A stretch of 8,451 nt of DNA. Origin: Thermodesulfobacteriota bacterium (lineage in GTDB: Bacteria > Desulfobacterota > Syntrophobacteria > BM002). The notes under the pieces are model-generated. The model was not told the origin of the DNA. It did no database searches and was given only the letters and a program-made list of their open reading frames with translations. The DNA is taken from positions 1 to 8,451 of the forward strand of contig CAMYLW010000283.1 of NCBI GenBank assembly GCA_947259475.1. Reading direction: 5' to 3'. Every line of letters starts with the position of its first letter. Position 1 is the first letter of the stretch. A program made the translations under genes and the position numbers. Below, piece by piece: positions 6,213 to 8,451 of the stretch.

Positions 6213-7571
6213 TCAAGTGGGTTCATACTCCAGACCCATGGCTCGGACCAATGCAGCTCGGGCCAAGTTAAAAACCACCAGGGCATTGGTGTAGTTTGTT
6301 CTTGCCTGGGTCAGCCTGGTCTGAGCATCAAGTATTTCAGTAGCGGTGGCCACCTGTTCCTTGTAGCGTTCCTGGCTGATCCGGAAGTTTTCCTCTGCAG
6401 ACTCAACACTTTTCGCGGCCACTCGGATACCTTGTTCTGCGGCTTGCACCGACAAAAAAGCGGTCTTGACCTCCAGAAGAATGCCATCTTTGATCTGCTC
6501 CAGACTCTCTTTGGCTTGGCGCAAACGCGCTCGTTGCTGGTTGGTGGCATACCGGGTCTTGCCCCATTCGAAAAAAGTCCAGGTGGCACCAGCAACGATG
6601 TCCCAGCTTTCCCGATCCACAAAATCGCTGCCGTCCACCGTTGGATCATCCCCTCGCCGGTAGTAATTGGCCGACAGGCTTACATCGGGATAGTAGTCGC
6701 TCTTTACCAGAGTTACCTCCTTTTCGGCTATGGCCACATTCTTATTCGCCTCCAGCAGCTCAGGCCGGTGCTGCAAGGCGATCTGCTGACTGGACTCATA
6801 GGATCTTTCGTAGGATTCGGTGGTAAGGACATCCACCACCGCCACTGGAGTATCTATGGGTTGGCGTAGCACCGTATTGAAGCGAGCTTTTGCCACCCCA
6901 GTATCGTTATTAGCTACAATCAGTTGCAACTCGGCCTCCCCCAAGCGGGTTTCTGCATCAAGCACGTCAACCTTGGGCCTCATCCCCACCTGGACAAAGT
7001 TCTGAGCCACCCGAACCCCTTCTTGCAGTTGGCGCACGGACTGTTCAGCCACCTGGCTGATTTTATCGGCCCGCAAAATCTCAAAATATGATTCCTTGAC
7101 CGCCAGGATTAAGTCTAATCTGGTTCTTTGCAGCTGAATCTGGGCCACATCCAGACCGAGCTTGGCCAACTGGTAGTTGGAGAGGGTTTCAAATCCGGTA
7201 AAAAGGGGTTGTGCGACGGTACCGGTGAACCTGTATTGATCCTGGTCCGCATTTGGAGTCGAAATACCACCTACGGTTGTGCTATTTTCGCTGAGACGGC
7301 GGTACCCATACTGTGCAGTTAGTTTCGGCAAAAAGCCCGTTTTTGCTCTATTTTTCCCCTGACGGGCGAACCGAATCTCTTCTTTGGCCACCTGCACCTC
7401 CAGGTTGCGTTCCAATGCCAGCTGGATACTCTCCTCTAGAGTCAAGACTGGCTCTTTTTCCTGGGCAGGTGTCTGTTGTGGCAACAGACTCAAAGTGATG
7501 CAGATCACCAGAGTTCCCAACCATTTGATTGCGCCATGGGCGTCAGCGTAAATCTTGCCTTGCCGAACCAT
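6213..7571 (-). CDS. tolC: TolC-family outer-membrane efflux channel protein
   Basis: This is an outer-membrane channel with a periplasmic alpha-barrel, which normally docks with inner-membrane exporters through an adaptor protein. The 452-residue protein has a signal peptide (hydrophobic segment about 17-30, cleavage near TPAQ, 34-37). It shows the family's internal duplication. Repeat one begins LTLEESIQLALERN (43-56), with FLPKLTAQYGYR (80-91) and later VDVLDAETRL (201-210). Repeat two has HRPELLEANKNVAIAEKEV (268-286), YYPDVSLSANYY (293-304) and TEILDAQTRL (411-420). It ends shortly after ALVRAMGL, as usual. A good ribosome binding site (GAGGTGA, about 3 nt before ATG) supports the start. 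No adaptor or pump gene lies beside it, so the exporter partner is unknown. It is bracketed by two same-orientation copies of a repeat element. Confidence 0.93.
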   Translation of the reverse strand: MVRQGKIYADAHGAIKWLGTLVICITLSLLPQQTPAQEKEPVLTLEESIQLALERNLEVQVAKEEIRFARQGKNRAKTGFLPKLTAQYGYRRLSENSTTVGGISTPNADQDQYRFTGTVAQPLFTGFETLSNYQLAKLGLDVAQIQLQRTRLDLILAVKESYFEILRADKISQVAEQSVRQLQEGVRVAQNFVQVGMRPKVDVLDAETRLGEAELQLIVANNDTGVAKARFNTVLRQPIDTPVAVVDVLTTESYERSYESSQQIALQHRPELLEANKNVAIAEKEVTLVKSDYYPDVSLSANYYRRGDDPTVDGSDFVDRESWDIVAGATWTFFEWGKTRYATNQQRARLRQAKESLEQIKDGILLEVKTAFLSVQAAEQGIRVAAKSVESAEENFRISQERYKEQVATATEILDAQTRLTQARTNYTNALVVFNLARAALVRAMGLEYEPT

Positions 7572-7593
7572 CGCTCACCTCGATTTTGATGAT

Positions 7594-8451
7594 TTAACGC
7601 ACGGTTGTAACCATTTCTGTTGCTGGCCCGGATATTTCATGAATTGCTGTCGCGAGACCACGAAGATGGGCGTGCCACCTGGCAACCGTACCGCGGGATT
7701 GGGCCGAGGCGTGCCTGAATGGTACGTCGCAGGGGCCGCCTGTCCTGAGCCTGTCGAAGGAACACCCTAGGACGCCAGGAAGGACGGCCATATCCGTGGT
7801 CGCAGCAAGTGATTCATGAAATATCCGGGCGGCCACCGCTTCTATCACATCTAGTTCTTGAGCTAGATAGGTGGCGATGGCAGAACCATAGGTACACCCG
7901 GTGCCATGGACGTTTTTAGTCTCCACCCGGGTAGCGCGAAATTCGTGGTACTGCCGGCCATCAAAGAGCAGGTCCACGGCCTCACCGTGGAGATGACCTC
8001 CCTTGACCAGTACGTAAGTCGGCCCCATTTCGTGTATTTCCTCGGCGGCACGGTGCATGTCATTTTCGTCTCTCACCTCCCAGCCAACCAGAGCAGAGGC
8101 TTCTGGTAGATTGGGGGTCACCAGGGTCGCCAGAGGCAGCAGGAATTGAGCCAAGGTCTGCTGCGCCTCAGCAGCCAGCAGCGGGGCACCACTTTTAGCC
8201 ACCATGACGGGGTCAACCACCACCACGGGCGGCTTGTACTGGTCTATTTTGCCGGCAACCAATTTGACCACCTCCGCCTTTGAAAGCATCCCCGTCTTTA
8301 CGGCGTCAACCCCGATGTCGGTAAAGACCGCGTCAATTTGAGCTCCAATAAAATCCAACGGCAGATCATGGATAGCCGCCACCGCTACGGTGTTTTGGAC
8401 GGTAAGAGCAGTAATGGCACTCATCCCAAAGCCGCCTAACAAAGTAATGGC
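7594..8451 (-). CDS. thiD: Partial ThiD (HMP/HMP-P kinase) with its C-terminus replaced by a repeat element
   Basis: ThiD phosphorylates hydroxymethylpyrimidine and its monophosphate in thiamine biosynthesis. The 5' end lies beyond the window: the first visible residues, AITLLGGFGMSAITALTVQN, correspond to about residue 27 onwards of the family, so the start codon and the GSDSGGGAGIQAD nucleotide-site region are not seen. Motifs present are VDAVKTGML, VVVVDPVMVAKSG, LVTPNLPEASAL, VLVKGGH and NVHGTGCTYGSAIA, which holds the family's catalytic Cys and anion hole. Native sequence ends at about 7831, after DVIEAVA. From there the frame runs through the repeat element for about 68 codons, adds ten unrelated residues and stops at 7594. 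The usual final segment of about 30 residues is absent, and I do not find it downstream of the element. The protein may be impaired or inactive. The stop lies 22 nt before tolC. Confidence 0.88.
   Translation of the reverse strand, partial: AITLLGGFGMSAITALTVQNTVAVAAIHDLPLDFIGAQIDAVFTDIGVDAVKTGMLSKAEVVKLVAGKIDQYKPPVVVVDPVMVAKSGAPLLAAEAQQTLAQFLLPLATLVTPNLPEASALVGWEVRDENDMHRAAEEIHEMGPTYVLVKGGHLHGEAVDLLFDGRQYHEFRATRVETKNVHGTGCTYGSAIATYLAQELDVIEAVAARIFHESLAATTDMAVLPGVLGCSFDRLRTGGPCDVPFRHASAQSRGTVARWHAHLRGLATAIHEISGPATEMVTTVR
7626..7830. mobile_element. 205-bp MITE-like repeat element with terminal inverted repeats (copy 2)
   Basis: The ends are near-perfect inverted repeats: GCCCGGATATTTCATGAAT at 7626-7644 recurs as its reverse complement at 7812-7830. 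Weaker complementarity continues for about 45 bp inwards from each end. There is no transposase gene. The left 113 bp match copy 1 at 6058-6168. I see no clear target-site duplication at the junctions (left flank TTGCTG, right flank GGCCAC). The element sits within the thiD reading frame and leaves it open. Size, inverted ends and lack of coding content fit a MITE or a similar non-autonomous palindromic repeat; mobilisation by a transposase acting in trans is inference. Confidence 0.75.
7741..7764. repeat. Small interspersed palindromic motif nested in repeat copy 2
   Basis: The core CCTGAGCCTGTCGAAGG (7744-7760), flanked by TGT and ACA, forms a short imperfect inverted repeat. From memory, this core (often followed by A and preceded by T) is a common interspersed repeat motif in many unrelated bacterial genomes. 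It is absent from the corresponding place in copy 1, so it may be a nested insertion or a variable core of the element. Confidence 0.5.

Noticed and set aside
6029..6286. Upstream 86-codon extension of ftsE as a real N-terminal domain
   Set aside because: It is translated from the repeat element and the tolC 3' end and has no resemblance to FtsE; the family N-terminus begins exactly at MIQLYHVYK.
6058..7830. The two repeat copies as ends of a composite transposon carrying tolC
   Set aside because: No transposase gene is present, copy 1 lacks one end, and no target duplication is seen; only the bracketing itself is supported.
8440..8442. TTG at 8442 as the thiD start
   Set aside because: The frame stays open to the window edge and ThiD proteins have about 29 residues before this point, so the gene begins outside the window.
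1..8451. CRISPR array, tRNA, rRNA, phage or defence genes
   Set aside because: I found no regularly spaced repeats, no tRNA or rRNA-like sequence and no relevant protein motifs on either strand.

Overview
The window reads as a bacterial chromosome segment from a Gram-negative organism. It encodes a TolC-type outer-membrane protein and several envelope proteins. The gene order ftsE–ftsX–envC-like–S41 protease–divergent polysaccharide deacetylase is one I associate with Desulfobacterota (former Deltaproteobacteria). That placement is an inference from gene order and protein style, not from a marker gene. All seven recognised genes lie on the minus strand, so transcription runs from high to low coordinates.

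Layout in transcription order. A thiD gene (thiamine pyrimidine kinase) enters from beyond position 8451. Its C-terminal end is replaced by a 205-bp repeat element with terminal inverted repeats (7626-7830), and the altered reading frame stops at 7594. A TolC-family outer-membrane gene follows (7571-6213), then a truncated second copy of the same repeat in the same orientation (6168-6058). Next comes the tightly packed cell-division cluster ftsE (6028-5306), ftsX (5301-4408, 4-nt gap) and the EnvC-like murein hydrolase activator (4411-3200, ATGA overlap). A 202-bp spacer with two hairpins and a weak promoter candidate precedes ctpA (2997-1780). A spacer of about 360 bp without a convincing gene precedes the divergent polysaccharide deacetylase gene (1417-185). 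The window ends in an AT-rich, hairpin-containing flank (1-184).

The core of the window is a peptidoglycan remodelling module. FtsE (ATPase) and FtsX (membrane subunit) form a complex that transmits cytoplasmic ATP hydrolysis to a periplasmic coiled-coil EnvC-like protein. EnvC has lost the zinc ligands of its LytM domain and so should activate amidases rather than cut peptidoglycan itself. CtpA-type proteases commonly control levels of cell-wall hydrolases or their adaptors. The deacetylase-fold protein is a usual but poorly understood neighbour. TolC and ThiD are functionally unrelated neighbours.

Two points stand out. First, a repeat family is present twice, once complete with inverted ends and once truncated. 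The copies bracket tolC, one has replaced the end of thiD, and both leave an open frame that runs towards or into neighbouring genes. Second, the ctpA product lacks about 36-38 residues from the middle of its PDZ domain, with the reading frame kept. I saw no CRISPR array, tRNA, rRNA, defence system or transposase gene.
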